A DNA stretch of 64,000 bases from Acidobacteriota bacterium (GCA_016715115.1 JADKBM010000001.1:124001-188000), one strand, 5' to 3'. Positions 45,007 to 54,984 are shown, counted from the first letter of the stretch. Numbers and translations: made by a program. Notes: generated from the letters alone by a model not told the origin.

Positions 45007-47576
45007 CAGAAATTGAAATGTCCGACCATTCGTCTGACGGTTTCGGGATCGTCGAACCAGATCTCCTCGAACAGCGGCCTGATCTCGAATTCGACGATCT
45101 CATTGAGCCATTCGGCGTGATCCTTTCCGTCCGGATTCGTGCAAAAGTAACTGTGCCCGATCTGAAATCCTTCGCCGAGATTGATGTCGGAAGCGATCGT
45201 CTGGTTGACACGGTCGATCGCGGTGCAAAGCGCGTTGACAAAACTGTCCGCGAAACCAAAAGAGCCGAGATGCGACCGAAAACGCTCGTTGAACTCTGGC
45301 CGAAGCGGTATAAACGCGAACCTCCGGCGCAGCGCGTAATCGACGATCGCGAGGCTCCGGTCGGCGGTGTTCATCGTCCCGATGATGTAAAGATTCGGCG
45401 GAACCCAAAACCGATCGGCCTCGTCTTCCGCGTAAGTCATCTTCACCGCGAACTTCTCGCTCCGTTTGTCGGATTCGATCAGCATCATCAGTTCGCCGAA
45501 GATTTTAGAGAGATTGCCGCGGTTGATCTCGTCGATAATGAGGAAGAATTTCCGGTCCGGATGCAGCGACGCCTGCTGGCAAAACGTGTAAAAAACGCCG
45601 TTGCGAAGTTCGAAACCGGATTTAGACGGGCGCAGTCCCTGAATGAAGTCTTCGTAACTGTAGGACTGGTGAAACTGGACCATCTCGATCTGCGCATCGT
45701 TTTTCTGCCCCATCAATTCATAGGCGATCTTGCGCGCTATAAACGTCTTCCCGACGCCGGGCGCGCCCTGCAGAATGATGTTCTTTTTCCGCCTCAGTAT
45801 TTCCGCCGCCTTCCTGAAATCAAGCGGCGAAATGAAGGGCTTGTCGGCGTCCGTTTCAAAGGAATACGGCCTGACCTCCTCAACTTCGCGCGGAATGTTC
45901 TTCTCGTCGATCAGTTCGCGAATGATGTCGAACTCTTCGGGCGTGAGTTTGAACAAACTTCCCTGATTGTTGTTGAGCACCTCGCAGTCCTTTAATCCGA
46001 CGTTGCTTTGGAGCTCGCTCCAAAAGACCGGAACATCGAGCTTTTCCTGCAGCACGATTTCGATGACCTCGCCCTCGGTCGTAGTGTGCAATCCACGTGT
46101 GACCTCGAATATCGCCTGAATCTGCTTGCTCGGACTCGATTCATAACCGATGACCAGATCACCCGGCTGCACGGCCTCGAAATACTTGTAGACCCTTCGC
46201 TTGTTTCCCTTCTCGTTTCGCGAAGTGTATGTCTGGGTCTGACCCTGCGAAAACGTACTGATCTTCCAGATGTTCGGATTCGCATTGAGCCACCAGAAGT
46301 TCGTCGGCTCCGTCACATCGACAATCGGTGGATCGACAACTATCGGATCTTTGTACTCCAAACCAAGATCGTCAAAGACCGGCTTCAACTCGGGGTAGTT
46401 TCGGGCGTATTCGCTCAAAAGAAACGGACCGACCTTCGTCGGCGTGAAGTAATCCGGCCGAAAAAGAACACGATAATCCGCATATGACAAAGGCTTGTAA
46501 TGGTATGAGTTCCGCGTTAGCCACCGGACTCGACGGCGGCTGTCCATCTTTCCACCGGGATGAAACTCGTATTCACCTTCAATCACGCAAATGCCGTGAC
46601 ATTTGTTGAATCCCTCGCCGATGAACACAATGTCGCCGACGTTCGCAGTTGCGAGCAGCCATGCATTCCAACTCGCTTGGTACGAGTTATGATCGCGGGG
46701 ATAACCGAGTCGTTCGTTTAGTTCCGGGAGCGATTCGATCACCGAAAGGTCCCCGATTGGAGTTTCTTCCCAATCGGCTCGCCCGATGTATTCGTTGATG
46801 TCATTAATTGTGTAACCCGCTGTCTTGGGGTCGTATTTGTAAAAACTCCGTGTTTTTTGGTTGAAGTCTATGACCTCAAGGCGGCGTTGGCGAAGTTCTA
46901 AAAGCAGATCCGCGTAATCGCTGACGGCTCTCATCAACCGCTCTTGGTTCTTTAGTCGAGCACCATCCGTGCGTCCGGCTTCAGTCTTCCCCGAAAACCT
47001 GACGTGCAGCTGCCTTGCATCCTGATGCGAAAGCTTGTTGCCCGGATAAAGAGATAGCCAACAATAGGTCGCTCCGAAGTTGTTTGCGCCGTAAAAATCG
47101 ACGTAATGGGATTTGTAATCAGCAAGCTCAAGATCTTTGAGGAGCGCATTGGCGATCTGGTCAAGATATAGCTGCGTCGTCTCTTTAACCTTCGCTCGAT
47201 AGAAGAACGTGTGAAATAAAGTCCATTCTCTCTGCCAATTCGCAAAGACATCGCGCGGTCCGTAAGAGTACTCGTTCAGCTGCACGAGGAATTCCACAGG
47301 GAGATGCGAAAAGTAGTTGGCATCTTTTTCGCGGATCTTCGACTTGATTTCTTCGACCAACGGAAGTGAGATCTCTGAACCGTGTAGACGCTGACGTGCG
47401 ATTTCCGCACGGAGAAGCGTTACGGGCCTAAAAAGTTCACGGTTGTACTCGTCGACGATCTCCCGGATCGTCGCATCGGGGAGTTCGTTGAGTGCCGAAT
47501 AAAGCGCCTCGGCATTGTTTGACAGGAATTCGAAACGCGTCGCGAGTTCGTTTATGAAGTTGATTTGTTCGTTCAT
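45006..47576 (-). CDS. mcrB: McrB-like AAA+ GTPase with EVE domain
   Basis: The 856-residue motor/specificity subunit (ATG 47574-47576; an upstream start adds 13 unlikely residues). Layout: an N-terminal helical region of unknown type (1 to about 410), an EVE-like domain (about 428-525: FWWLNANPNIWKISTFSQGQ, YFEAVQPGDLVIGYE) that in known proteins reads modified cytosine, then the McrB AAA+ domain with Walker A GAPGVGKTFIARK (near 605), Walker B FFLIIDEINRGNLSKIFGEL (near 680, the McrB NRG motif) and sensor GTMNTADRS (near 735). With the McrC partner it would cut DNA with modified bases, such as phage DNA. Confidence 0.93.
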   Translation of the reverse strand: MNEQINFINELATRFEFLSNNAEALYSALNELPDATIREIVDEYNRELFRPVTLLRAEIARQRLHGSEISLPLVEEIKSKIREKDANYFSHLPVEFLVQLNEYSYGPRDVFANWQREWTLFHTFFYRAKVKETTQLYLDQIANALLKDLELADYKSHYVDFYGANNFGATYCWLSLYPGNKLSHQDARQLHVRFSGKTEAGRTDGARLKNQERLMRAVSDYADLLLELRQRRLEVIDFNQKTRSFYKYDPKTAGYTINDINEYIGRADWEETPIGDLSVIESLPELNERLGYPRDHNSYQASWNAWLLATANVGDIVFIGEGFNKCHGICVIEGEYEFHPGGKMDSRRRVRWLTRNSYHYKPLSYADYRVLFRPDYFTPTKVGPFLLSEYARNYPELKPVFDDLGLEYKDPIVVDPPIVDVTEPTNFWWLNANPNIWKISTFSQGQTQTYTSRNEKGNKRRVYKYFEAVQPGDLVIGYESSPSKQIQAIFEVTRGLHTTTEGEVIEIVLQEKLDVPVFWSELQSNVGLKDCEVLNNNQGSLFKLTPEEFDIIRELIDEKNIPREVEEVRPYSFETDADKPFISPLDFRKAAEILRRKKNIILQGAPGVGKTFIARKIAYELMGQKNDAQIEMVQFHQSYSYEDFIQGLRPSKSGFELRNGVFYTFCQQASLHPDRKFFLIIDEINRGNLSKIFGELMMLIESDKRSEKFAVKMTYAEDEADRFWVPPNLYIIGTMNTADRSLAIVDYALRRRFAFIPLRPEFNERFRSHLGSFGFADSFVNALCTAIDRVNQTIASDINLGEGFQIGHSYFCTNPDGKDHAEWLNEIVEFEIRPLFEEIWFDDPETVRRMVGHFNF

Positions 47577-47736
47577 AGTGCCTGGTTCACCACAGTTGTG
47601 AACGCTGTTCCGCAACCTCCCCGCAGACCAGCGCTGCCTGCATCATCATAACAGCCGCGTACGGCTCCGCCGCCCGGATGTGCGGCAAGGCTTGGCCTTG
47701 CCGTGAGTCACCCACTCGCGCCGCGGCGCCGCCGCC

Positions 47737-47943
47737 CTACCTTTTTTCCCGGAGCATCTTCAGCATCCGTTGATAGACAGCGAATACTTCACGCGGCGAA
47801 ACCGTCGGCAGGCGATTGTCCTCATTCGGCGTGTAAAGCGTCGTCCGACGGTCCTCCCCAAGAAAAGCCTCACGGCGAATTTGTCCGGCATAAAATGCCT
47901 GGGTCAGATTGCTCGCAATAATCTCCAAATCGTTCTTGATCAC
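47737..47943 (-). CDS. Small protein of unknown function, GTG start
   Basis: A 68-residue, charged product: an amphipathic helix (MIKNDLEIIASNLTQAFYAG), RREAFLGEDRRTTLYTP in the middle, and a basic C-terminal helix. The GTG at 47941-47943 is preceded 6 bases upstream by GGAGG, strong support that it is translated. It follows the helicase-end fragment by 31 bases on the same strand and is separated from mcrB by 160 bases with no feature. No family recognised. Confidence 0.55.
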   Translation of the reverse strand: MIKNDLEIIASNLTQAFYAGQIRREAFLGEDRRTTLYTPNEDNRLPTVSPREVFAVYQRMLKMLREKR

Positions 47944-47974
47944 AACTTACCTCCAATTTTTTCGCGAGTGGCTT

Positions 47975-48508
47975 CTAATCCCTCGCCACCACCGTATCGT
48001 AAAGTCCATAACGCGTAAGCCCCGCGTGGCTCTCGATTCCTGTGTAATTCAATGAAGCGTCCTCATACCGACGAAATGCGAAGACGACCTGATTCATTTG
48101 CTCGGTGTTGAAGACCCGCAAACTCACCAGCGCATGAAAATCCTGGACCGTCAGGCCGGTGACGATCCTGAACAGGTCCGGTTCGAGCTTCGTGATGACG
48201 TCCTGGAACGTGTTTTCACGAAAATCCGTCAGATACATAAACGCCGGAATGCGCTTTGCAAACTTGATCAGCTTTTCCTGAACCAGTTTGCGCTTCGACT
48301 TGTATTCCTTCTCTTCGTCACTGAGTTCCTTCTTCTCGCTTGGCGAAAGACCGCCGTTCTTGGCCTTGTTCTTCAACTCTCTCACCTTCTCGCTCTTGTT
48401 GATGATCGTCTCGATGACGTTGTCGCCGAGCGACCGCCATCCTTCGATCCGCCCAACGGCGGCCATCGCTTCGGGATCTCCGAGAATAAGGACCTGGACA
48501 GAATTCAC
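47975..48508 (-). CDS. Probable C-terminal fragment of a large DEAD/DEAH helicase-type defence protein
   Basis: The 177-residue product starts at a GTG that overlaps the TGA of the upstream DUF2357 gene (GTGA), so translation is coupled. Its sequence (KRIPAFMYLTDFRENTFQDV, LEPDLFRIVTGLTVQDFHAL, FAFRRYEDASLNYTGIESH) is what I expect at the C-terminus of large restriction-type helicases; no ATPase motif is present. An in-frame stop lies five codons upstream of the GTG, so the helicase part is missing here. It may be a deletion remnant or an adopted small subunit. Assignment to helicases rests on memory of the family, not on a search. Confidence 0.5.
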   Translation of the reverse strand: MNSVQVLILGDPEAMAAVGRIEGWRSLGDNVIETIINKSEKVRELKNKAKNGGLSPSEKKELSDEEKEYKSKRKLVQEKLIKFAKRIPAFMYLTDFRENTFQDVITKLEPDLFRIVTGLTVQDFHALVSLRVFNTEQMNQVVFAFRRYEDASLNYTGIESHAGLTRYGLYDTVVARD

Positions 48509-51042
48509 TGACGCAGCAGCTTAGCGATGCAGTCTTTGGGACGAAACATCAATTCACTCCAAGAAAACTCAATATCGTTGCCAATGAAGCAGGCTGTCCA
48601 AGGATCAAAACGGACGTTCAAATTCGCTCGTTCGGACCTCTTGATCGAAAATCGCAAACGCAATTGACCAATGTCATAAACCTGCTCTCCGCCGCTTGAT
48701 TCATCAAATACCCCAACATCAAGGCTTGCCAGACGGCACTCGCGATAAAAGCGACGTTCGGGTTCCCGCAAAAGCAGGAGTTCGGGAACGTTCGTCGCCT
48801 CATTCAGCGCCAATCTGGTGGTGAACGCGAACCTTGGCGGCTGGCCAGTGTAGCGCAACGGGGTCGTCAACGACTGTGGCGTAGAAAGTGAGAACCAGAT
48901 ATAGCGGTCATTCTCATCGCTGCCACGCGATGACGGCGGCGGGGGCGGCGCAATCTCCCTACGCTCCCCAAAATGAACGGACTTGATTTTTGCTTCGAAC
49001 GCGACGCCACTTTGACCTGGAAATTTTGATTGACTTAGCAGGAACAGTATGAAGTCGGCCCTCAGGCGAAGGCCCCATTTGCGGTGTCGGTTATATGGGC
49101 TATGGTAAATACCCATTTCCCGAATGTAATTCAACTGTTCCTGCGATGATACAATTGCGATCAACCCGTATTCATGGGCAGACTCAATTCGGTACCGCTC
49201 GTCCGCCGTGCTCAACTCGACCGATGTATCCTCGACCGAATCCGACGACATTTGAATTATGCTCCGCAAGAGCGTCGTGACTTCAACACGTCTTGACGGT
49301 AAGAACGGTACACCTCCAATTCCAACCTTTCTTATCGATGTGAAGAAGCGATTCTGGTTCGCATCTGCTCCTGCATATGGATAAAGTACAAATGCCCCGA
49401 CGGTCTGCTGAACCCATTGGCGATGTCCCATATCCCACACTGTGGCCCCGGCAGATGGAGACGGGCCAAGGGTATTTTGCTCCGCCACAATCTGATCCCT
49501 ATATGCATGCATTCGATAAATCGTGTCTGCCGGCGGACCCGGCGCTTTGTTTATCCGCACGTAGTCCGGGTCGTCGTGCAGTCTATACTTAGCATCGAAG
49601 ACGTACCGGAACGATCGGATGTCACCTTGCTTGAAGATCTCCAAGGTGTTGTCAGGACAGGCACTTCCGGTGGGTGTGTTGTCGTTGCGATTGTATACGA
49701 CACGAACGCACTCCTCGCCATCCCTCTCCAGACTCAATACGGAAGTCTTACCTTTGACAAGTTCTAATGCTACCCGCTTTTGGGTTACCCGAAGCCAAGA
49801 GGGAGGGCGCGGGGTGAGTCCAAGTTCGTTGCGCAGAATGCTCGAAAGCGCAACGAAACACCACAATTCGTAAAGCGTGGCAAGATCTTTCTCTGGTAAC
49901 TCGAGCGGTCCGCCACCAACCTCAAGAACCGATTCGAGCGCGAGCGCTGACGAAAAGAATTCCCGATACCCTGGAGAAAGGTGCAAAGCAAGGGTGGGAG
50001 CGATATGTGATTGTTGCTGCGGTTGCAGTTCACGCAAGAATGTCTGGGTCTGAAAGAAGCGCAACTTGTTATCAGCCTCTGACAAGAATTCGGTCCACTT
50101 CGCAAAACGCTCCGCGCCCGACACTCCGACAAGTTGATTCTGAAGCCGTCTCAAACGACTGCGAATGCGACCGATGGTAGACGCAACGAATCGGTTTTCT
50201 GGTGTGTTCGGCGTGAGCGTCTTTCGCATCCGCGGAATCTCGGGTGACAGCCACGAAACTCCTTGCACTTTGAAATGGCCGTTCGCGGCTTGAACACACT
50301 TGCTACCGTTTTTGCGTAGGTATGTTCGAACTACTGAACTCGGACGTGCAGATCTCATTGACCGCTCCAAAGCGTGGGTCACTTCAACCCTCTGCAACGG
50401 CGAACGCGATATGATGTCCAACGCGTGTACCAAATTCTTAAATTCGCTATTAAGGAGTGTCAACCACTCGATCTCGCTCGGACGTTGTCCACGCTTCCGG
50501 TGCAGGGTCTGAAAGGTTCGTCCATACAGCTCGAAAACCAGCGAACGCACTTCCATTTGCAGGTCTGCGCGAAGTTCAACGAGATCCGTTCGGTAATCAA
50601 GTTTTGTGGGAAAAACCTCAAGCCTCAGAGCGAAGCATCTTTTGCTTCCGATCCAAAGTTCGACATCCGTGAATCCGACTTCCGATTGAAAATTCACCGG
50701 CACGGAATATACATTTTGAGAGCCAATTTTTCGACGACCTTTAAGCAGGTCCTGCCCATGCAACAGCAAGCGCGGTTTTATTTGGACGTCAGTCTCAACC
50801 GAAAGATTGAATAGATACGAAGTCTGCTCGAATAGAAACGGACTTGTCGTGGCCGTACCTCCAGAACTTGCTTCTTCGGAGAGAACAAGAAGTTGGAATG
50901 GATCGGAGCTGCCACGCGCGACAAGACTTGTTCGCGTGAGCGTTGGGCTGCTCAAATGGTGCGTAGCTGGTGTCGGCCCGGAAATTGAGAATGTCGTTGT
51001 TCCCGGAATCTTCAATTCAAGCAACGCTGATTCGTTACTCAT
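48505..51042 (-). CDS. DUF2357 / PD-(D/E)xK nuclease-type protein
   Basis: The 845-residue product (ATG 51040-51042; an in-frame start 5 codons earlier is possible). The N-terminal 300 residues match DUF2357-type layout (VEVFPTKLDYRTDLVELRAD, LVFELYGRTFQTL), then a helical region, then a nuclease core near residue 484 (FRYVFDAKYRLHDD) with downstream IYRMHAYRDQIV. The roughly 250-residue C-terminal region has another beta-rich domain with FEAKIKS near the start. In known systems DUF2357 nucleases pair with McrB-like AAA proteins, and the AAA gene is directly upstream (2-base gap). Confidence 0.75.
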   Translation of the reverse strand: MSNESALLELKIPGTTTFSISGPTPATHHLSSPTLTRTSLVARGSSDPFQLLVLSEEASSGGTATTSPFLFEQTSYLFNLSVETDVQIKPRLLLHGQDLLKGRRKIGSQNVYSVPVNFQSEVGFTDVELWIGSKRCFALRLEVFPTKLDYRTDLVELRADLQMEVRSLVFELYGRTFQTLHRKRGQRPSEIEWLTLLNSEFKNLVHALDIISRSPLQRVEVTHALERSMRSARPSSVVRTYLRKNGSKCVQAANGHFKVQGVSWLSPEIPRMRKTLTPNTPENRFVASTIGRIRSRLRRLQNQLVGVSGAERFAKWTEFLSEADNKLRFFQTQTFLRELQPQQQSHIAPTLALHLSPGYREFFSSALALESVLEVGGGPLELPEKDLATLYELWCFVALSSILRNELGLTPRPPSWLRVTQKRVALELVKGKTSVLSLERDGEECVRVVYNRNDNTPTGSACPDNTLEIFKQGDIRSFRYVFDAKYRLHDDPDYVRINKAPGPPADTIYRMHAYRDQIVAEQNTLGPSPSAGATVWDMGHRQWVQQTVGAFVLYPYAGADANQNRFFTSIRKVGIGGVPFLPSRRVEVTTLLRSIIQMSSDSVEDTSVELSTADERYRIESAHEYGLIAIVSSQEQLNYIREMGIYHSPYNRHRKWGLRLRADFILFLLSQSKFPGQSGVAFEAKIKSVHFGERREIAPPPPPSSRGSDENDRYIWFSLSTPQSLTTPLRYTGQPPRFAFTTRLALNEATNVPELLLLREPERRFYRECRLASLDVGVFDESSGGEQVYDIGQLRLRFSIKRSERANLNVRFDPWTACFIGNDIEFSWSELMFRPKDCIAKLLRQ

Positions 51043-51044
51043 AA

Positions 51045-52742
51045 TCACACAAGCCAAAACGACGTGAAGTTCTCCTCACGGAACACGAGTAGCATCCCCG
51101 CGATCTTCCGAACGACCATTGAAGTGTCGCCGTCACCGCGTAACTCGGCGAGCCGTTGGTCAAAGTTTGGATCTTCGATCTGTGGTGCCTCGATATCGCC
51201 TTTCAGTTTCTGGAGCAAGGAATACAGCAATTTTCCAACACGGGGTGAACTGCCGTGGATACGCGGCAGGATTTTTTGTAGTACGATTGCGTCCCCTATT
51301 GAAGCTTCCGCAAGTCCGGCCTCCGCTGCATAGACAGCAAAACTAATTGCCTCATCTCGAACGCGATAGCCTACCTCAAAGCCCGCGGCAGCGAGTTCAG
51401 TGTTCAGATCGTTAACGAACTTTGCGACTTCCTTCGCCTTTTCCCGATGTTTTGGCAATATGTCGTTCAAGCACGTGAACTCGGGACTGAAGAATGACTG
51501 ATGAAGATCGAGAGCCGGCACATCGGCGAAAGCAATCTGTTCATCAAGACCTTGCATCAGGTCGATGTCGTTAAACTCAAGAGTGTGCGCACGATCCAAG
51601 ACCTTTCTGCTAAAAGGTTGGGTCGTTTCATCCATGTTCACAGTTCCGAATACAAAAAGATTTTCTGGCAAACCAACAGGTTGATTCGACGAGATCAGGT
51701 TGTTTGCGGCCGCCCCAGCCTCAGAGCGCAGGCCATCCAACTTCATTTTATTCAGTTGGGCCTGAGAGAGGATGGGGTCGGTCACAATCTTTTCGCCGCT
51801 GCGCCGCCTTGACTCTACGATGCTCAAAAAATCCGAGAAATAATGCTCTACCTTCGCGAGGTTCATTTCGTCCAGACACACGAAAAACGGTCGCTCAGGC
51901 ATATGGTGTGCCATCAAAATCGTGGAAATCAGGTGTCCCGGATTGAATTCACCATTTAGGTCGAAGTAACCCAAAAGCTCGGAGCTGTCGTTCCAGTCTG
52001 GCCGAACCGGAATCATCGTAAAGCGACCATTCTCAACCGTCGCGCCGCTTGCCTCGGCAAAAAGCCGAACGAGACGGGACTTTCCTGTTCCCGAGTTGCC
52101 GGCTAAGATGACGAACGGCTTGGAACGCAGTGACGCATAAAAGGCTCGCAGAACGTGTCCGGAAAAAACAAAGCCGCGCGACGAAATGTAGTTCTCAATT
52201 TCAATCAGGGTGTCGCTAATCCTGAGTTGCTCCGTATCTTCGCTCTCCTCATTCGCGTGATCCATATTCCGATCCATCTCTTCATGTTCTCCGTCTAGAG
52301 GCCAAGACGTCAGTTCTTCTAAATAGCCAGAGTTAGTAATCGCCGATCGCCGAAGGGCGTCAGACAAGCTCAAGGGCAATTTGCCTTGACCGGACAGAGG
52401 AGTTGGCTCGTTGAGGCGTTGAACGTCCCCGAAACGAAGTCGATACGGATAAATTACACGGGAATCACGTTCTTCGTCGGGCCATTCCGGCAATGTCTCC
52501 AACTGCAATTCTCTTGTTACTCGACCCCATGCGAGTTCGCTGATTGCGCCCAATCGCCATTGGTCCTCCGGAATACGCGGAGAACCGCCATCGAATCCTC
52601 GGCCAAAAAGGATATAGTCTCCAATCTGAATTTGTTCGGCATTTTGACTTCGGCTCGGTTTGAAGCCCCATAAGCCGTGTCGCAGGCCGTGGTCGTAATT
52701 TTCAAGACTTCCCTGTCCAACATAAACGATTAGAACTTTCAT
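51045..52742 (-). CDS. McrB-like AAA+ ATPase with N-terminal PUA/EVE-like domain
   Basis: The 565-residue product (ATG at 52742: MKVLIVYVGQGSLENYDHG). An N-terminal domain of about 130 residues (GLWGFKPSRSQNAEQIQIGD, YILFGRG) has a PUA/EVE-like reader look. Then come a linker and an AAA+ domain with Walker A GNSGTGKSRLVRL (near 212), Walker B PFFVCLDEMNLAKVEHYFSD (near 284) and sensor FVFGTVNMDETTQPFS (near 364). The pair with the next gene is a second McrBC-like, modification-sensing module. A perfect 10-bp palindrome GAGTATACTC lies 59 bases upstream (52801-52810). Confidence 0.85.
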   Translation of the reverse strand: MKVLIVYVGQGSLENYDHGLRHGLWGFKPSRSQNAEQIQIGDYILFGRGFDGGSPRIPEDQWRLGAISELAWGRVTRELQLETLPEWPDEERDSRVIYPYRLRFGDVQRLNEPTPLSGQGKLPLSLSDALRRSAITNSGYLEELTSWPLDGEHEEMDRNMDHANEESEDTEQLRISDTLIEIENYISSRGFVFSGHVLRAFYASLRSKPFVILAGNSGTGKSRLVRLFAEASGATVENGRFTMIPVRPDWNDSSELLGYFDLNGEFNPGHLISTILMAHHMPERPFFVCLDEMNLAKVEHYFSDFLSIVESRRRSGEKIVTDPILSQAQLNKMKLDGLRSEAGAAANNLISSNQPVGLPENLFVFGTVNMDETTQPFSRKVLDRAHTLEFNDIDLMQGLDEQIAFADVPALDLHQSFFSPEFTCLNDILPKHREKAKEVAKFVNDLNTELAAAGFEVGYRVRDEAISFAVYAAEAGLAEASIGDAIVLQKILPRIHGSSPRVGKLLYSLLQKLKGDIEAPQIEDPNFDQRLAELRGDGDTSMVVRKIAGMLLVFREENFTSFWLV

Positions 52743-52831
52743 GGCATTCTGATTCCCAACATAGCGCTCGAGCATTCAAATGATCTAAAGGTTGGTCGAT
52801 GAGTATACTCTCAATCAGTATCCAAAATGAA

Positions 52832-54238
52832 CTAGTTGTGTTCTTGAGAATCTAATAATCTCTTGATTTCCTCACGATACCAATTCCCAAAGCAAATTGG
52901 TTTCCATTTTGAAAAGAGTTGACCAGAAATTTTTTTCGATAAAGTTTCGATCCCTTTGCCACTAAGGTTCTTTACGACTTCCTTTGTTAACGTATCGGCG
53001 TCTTTGAAAAACGCCTCTGCACCAATCGAAACACCGACCTGGGCCAAGACCCCAAACAACTGCAACGTCGATTTTGCGCGTCGAGTAAAACCACTTTCTT
53101 TCGCAACCTCGTTGTGATAAGCAATCAGAGCGTCGCGGTCTCGGTCAGCCTCGCATTGTAGCCATTCACGAAACCGCGTGGCTTTCGCCCGTATTCCTAG
53201 GACTTCGTGGAGCTCAATTCGCCCGTTATTGACATGTTCGCGGAGACTTGGAAATTCAACTTCTGTCACAAAACCCTCAATTATCTCAGGGATTCGCATC
53301 TGCCGCTGTTCTTTTTCTCGCTGACCGATTTCATAAAGTTTGTCACCGACAATCTTACTTATGGGACTTGCAAGAAACAGGTCGCAGTTCGCCGTCTCTG
53401 CACAGCGGATCATTAAGTTGGACAAACCGGTTTGCGATAAGGGCAACGTTGCAAGTCCTTTTGTTAATGGTGTTTTTGTACGGTCCAAAATCCTCAGGTT
53501 GTTGATAAGCTCACTGTTATACTCAACCTCATAGATTCGGTATTCGTCGTCGTTGAGATTTCGCCCAATCACAAAAGAGTTAAGATTCCGAGCCACTCGA
53601 TCGAAATCCCTTGTGACCTCCCTAATGCTTACTCTAACAACCGGATTCTTTTTTACGTTATTTGCTCTGTAAGCTTCGGTGACAAGGTTCTTGACAATCA
53701 AGGCATTACGTTTCGAACTCAAGAAATCTTCATAGGCATTATCGACAATCCCAGCAGAGATTTCTTCGCTGGTCAAGGACAAAGCCGTTCGCTCCGCGGC
53801 TTTACAGAATCTAGTGAATTGCTTCTTCTGAAACGCACCAAAGACGGAGAAACTATCCTTTAGTTGCTCGAAACCGAGAAACTAGTCTGAAAAGTAGCCG
53901 GGTTTATCCATTGAGTCTTCTCGGAAAACCCAGAGACTGGAAACCATGTCATCTCTGCCGTAACCCATAAATGGCGCAACCCAGAGACTATTGCAGAACC
54001 GAAGTGTTCCCTCCTCTACAAGCGCATTTAACTGATCATATGACAGTCCTTGTTGAATAAGTAGACTTATTAGACCCGCAAACTGAGGCGGATTATCAAC
54101 ATGAACGTAAACAGTTTCATAATAAAGTAATGATTCTGCCAAAAGACCGGTATCAGCGACCACGCCCTTTACGAATAAGTCAGGCGACTGAAAATATCCG
54201 GTAGCAATTGGGGCAAGCGTACAAGTGTGGTTTACCAT
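52832..54238 (-). pseudogene. Unknown protein interrupted by one in-frame amber codon
   Basis: From ATG 54236-54238 the frame reads 118 codons, meets a single TAG at 53882-53884, and continues in the same frame without another stop for 349 codons to 52832. I checked the 33 codons after the TAG base by base: they read FLGFEQLKDSFSVFGAFQKK and onward into the long frame. So this is one 468-codon gene with a point nonsense change, a sequencing error, or a read-through site. The N-terminal part (APIATGYFQSPDLFVKGVVA) and the rest are of no known family. Base composition is more AT-rich than the core. It lies between the second McrBC-like pair and the IS remnant. Confidence 0.6.
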
Positions 54239-54339
54239 AATTTCATGTCAACACCAGCAACTTTGGGGCGCGTCCTCGAAACAACCGTATTTCACGAGTT
54301 TTTCCTAAAAAGCCCAACTAATGGAACTCAGCTCTTCGT

Positions 54340-54560
54340 TCAGAAAAAACTGTAAGCTGAATTGGTAACCGTTCCTAACCACCGCCATGAATCCGAGTTT
54401 CGTTGCCTTCGTTGACGGACTTTTTCATAGATGTGGAGCAGATCGACGACCGTTTCTGAAAACGTCGGTGAAACATCGGCAATCGTTTCGACAAACTCTC
54501 CGGCCGTCCTTGCCCAGAGTTCCTCGTCTTCAGTGATTCCATTTATCCAGACACGAAAGG
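54340..54560 (-). pseudogene. 3' end of a gene cut by an IS3-family element
   Basis: Minus-strand frame reading PFRVWINGITEDEELWARTA, GEFVETIADVSPTFSETVVD, LLHIYEKVRQRR, to a TGA at 54340-54342. It runs into the broken IS3 element near 54550-54560, so the 5' part of the gene is lost. Regular composition without internal stops supports a remnant. It accounts for most of the 304 bases between the amber gene and the OrfA remnant. Confidence 0.45.
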
Positions 54561-54893
54561 GCTTATCAGCGGGTGTCCGGGTTCCGCGAAGCGCCTCACC
54601 ACCTCACCTCGAGTGACCCAGTTTTTTTTCATCGAGTCCAGTTCAACTTTGAGTTGACCGATCTGCTGATAAAGCCAGTTGCGAAGTTCCTCCTCGTCAC
54701 GCGCGTCGCGCGCCCGCCGGTCCGTAAAAACTCCCGGCAACTCTTCCTGTGCCTGCTTCTTCCAGAGGCTGACGAGGTTCGGATGAACGTCGTACCGCGA
54801 AGCGATCTCGTTGATCGTTTCCTGTCCCTTGATGGCCGCGATCGCGACCCGCGCCTTGAACTCCGCGCTGTATGATTTCCGCTGTTTCGGCAT
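54543..54893 (-). pseudogene. IS3-family transposase OrfA, 3' end fused to foreign DNA
   Basis: The 116-residue frame starts as an intact IS3 OrfA (KSYSAEFKARVAIAAIKGQE, the helix-turn-helix TINEIASRYDVHPNLVSLWK, then LYQQIGQLKVELDSMKK). The expected OrfB start follows in shortened form (RRFAEPGHPLIS), and the frame runs out into flanking sequence. The catalytic DDE part (OrfB) is absent, so the element cannot move by itself. Confidence 0.85.
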
Positions 54894-54957
54894 ACACTTT
54901 GTCCAGTTTGCCGACAGCGATTTTACACCTTATTCAGTTGTCCGAAATTGGGGACCA
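54546..54957 (-). mobile_element. Truncated IS3-family insertion sequence
   Basis: The left terminus is clear: on the minus strand TGGTCCCCAATTTCGGACAA starts at plus 54957, a typical IS3-type inverted-repeat end, 64 bases before the OrfA start. The other end and most of OrfB are missing; the element breaks off at about 54546-54560. It lies 27 bases downstream of the MotB-like gene, so it marks the edge of the cytoskeletal operon. Confidence 0.8.
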
Positions 54958-54984
54958 TCATATTCAGCACCATAGCGCGTTCAC

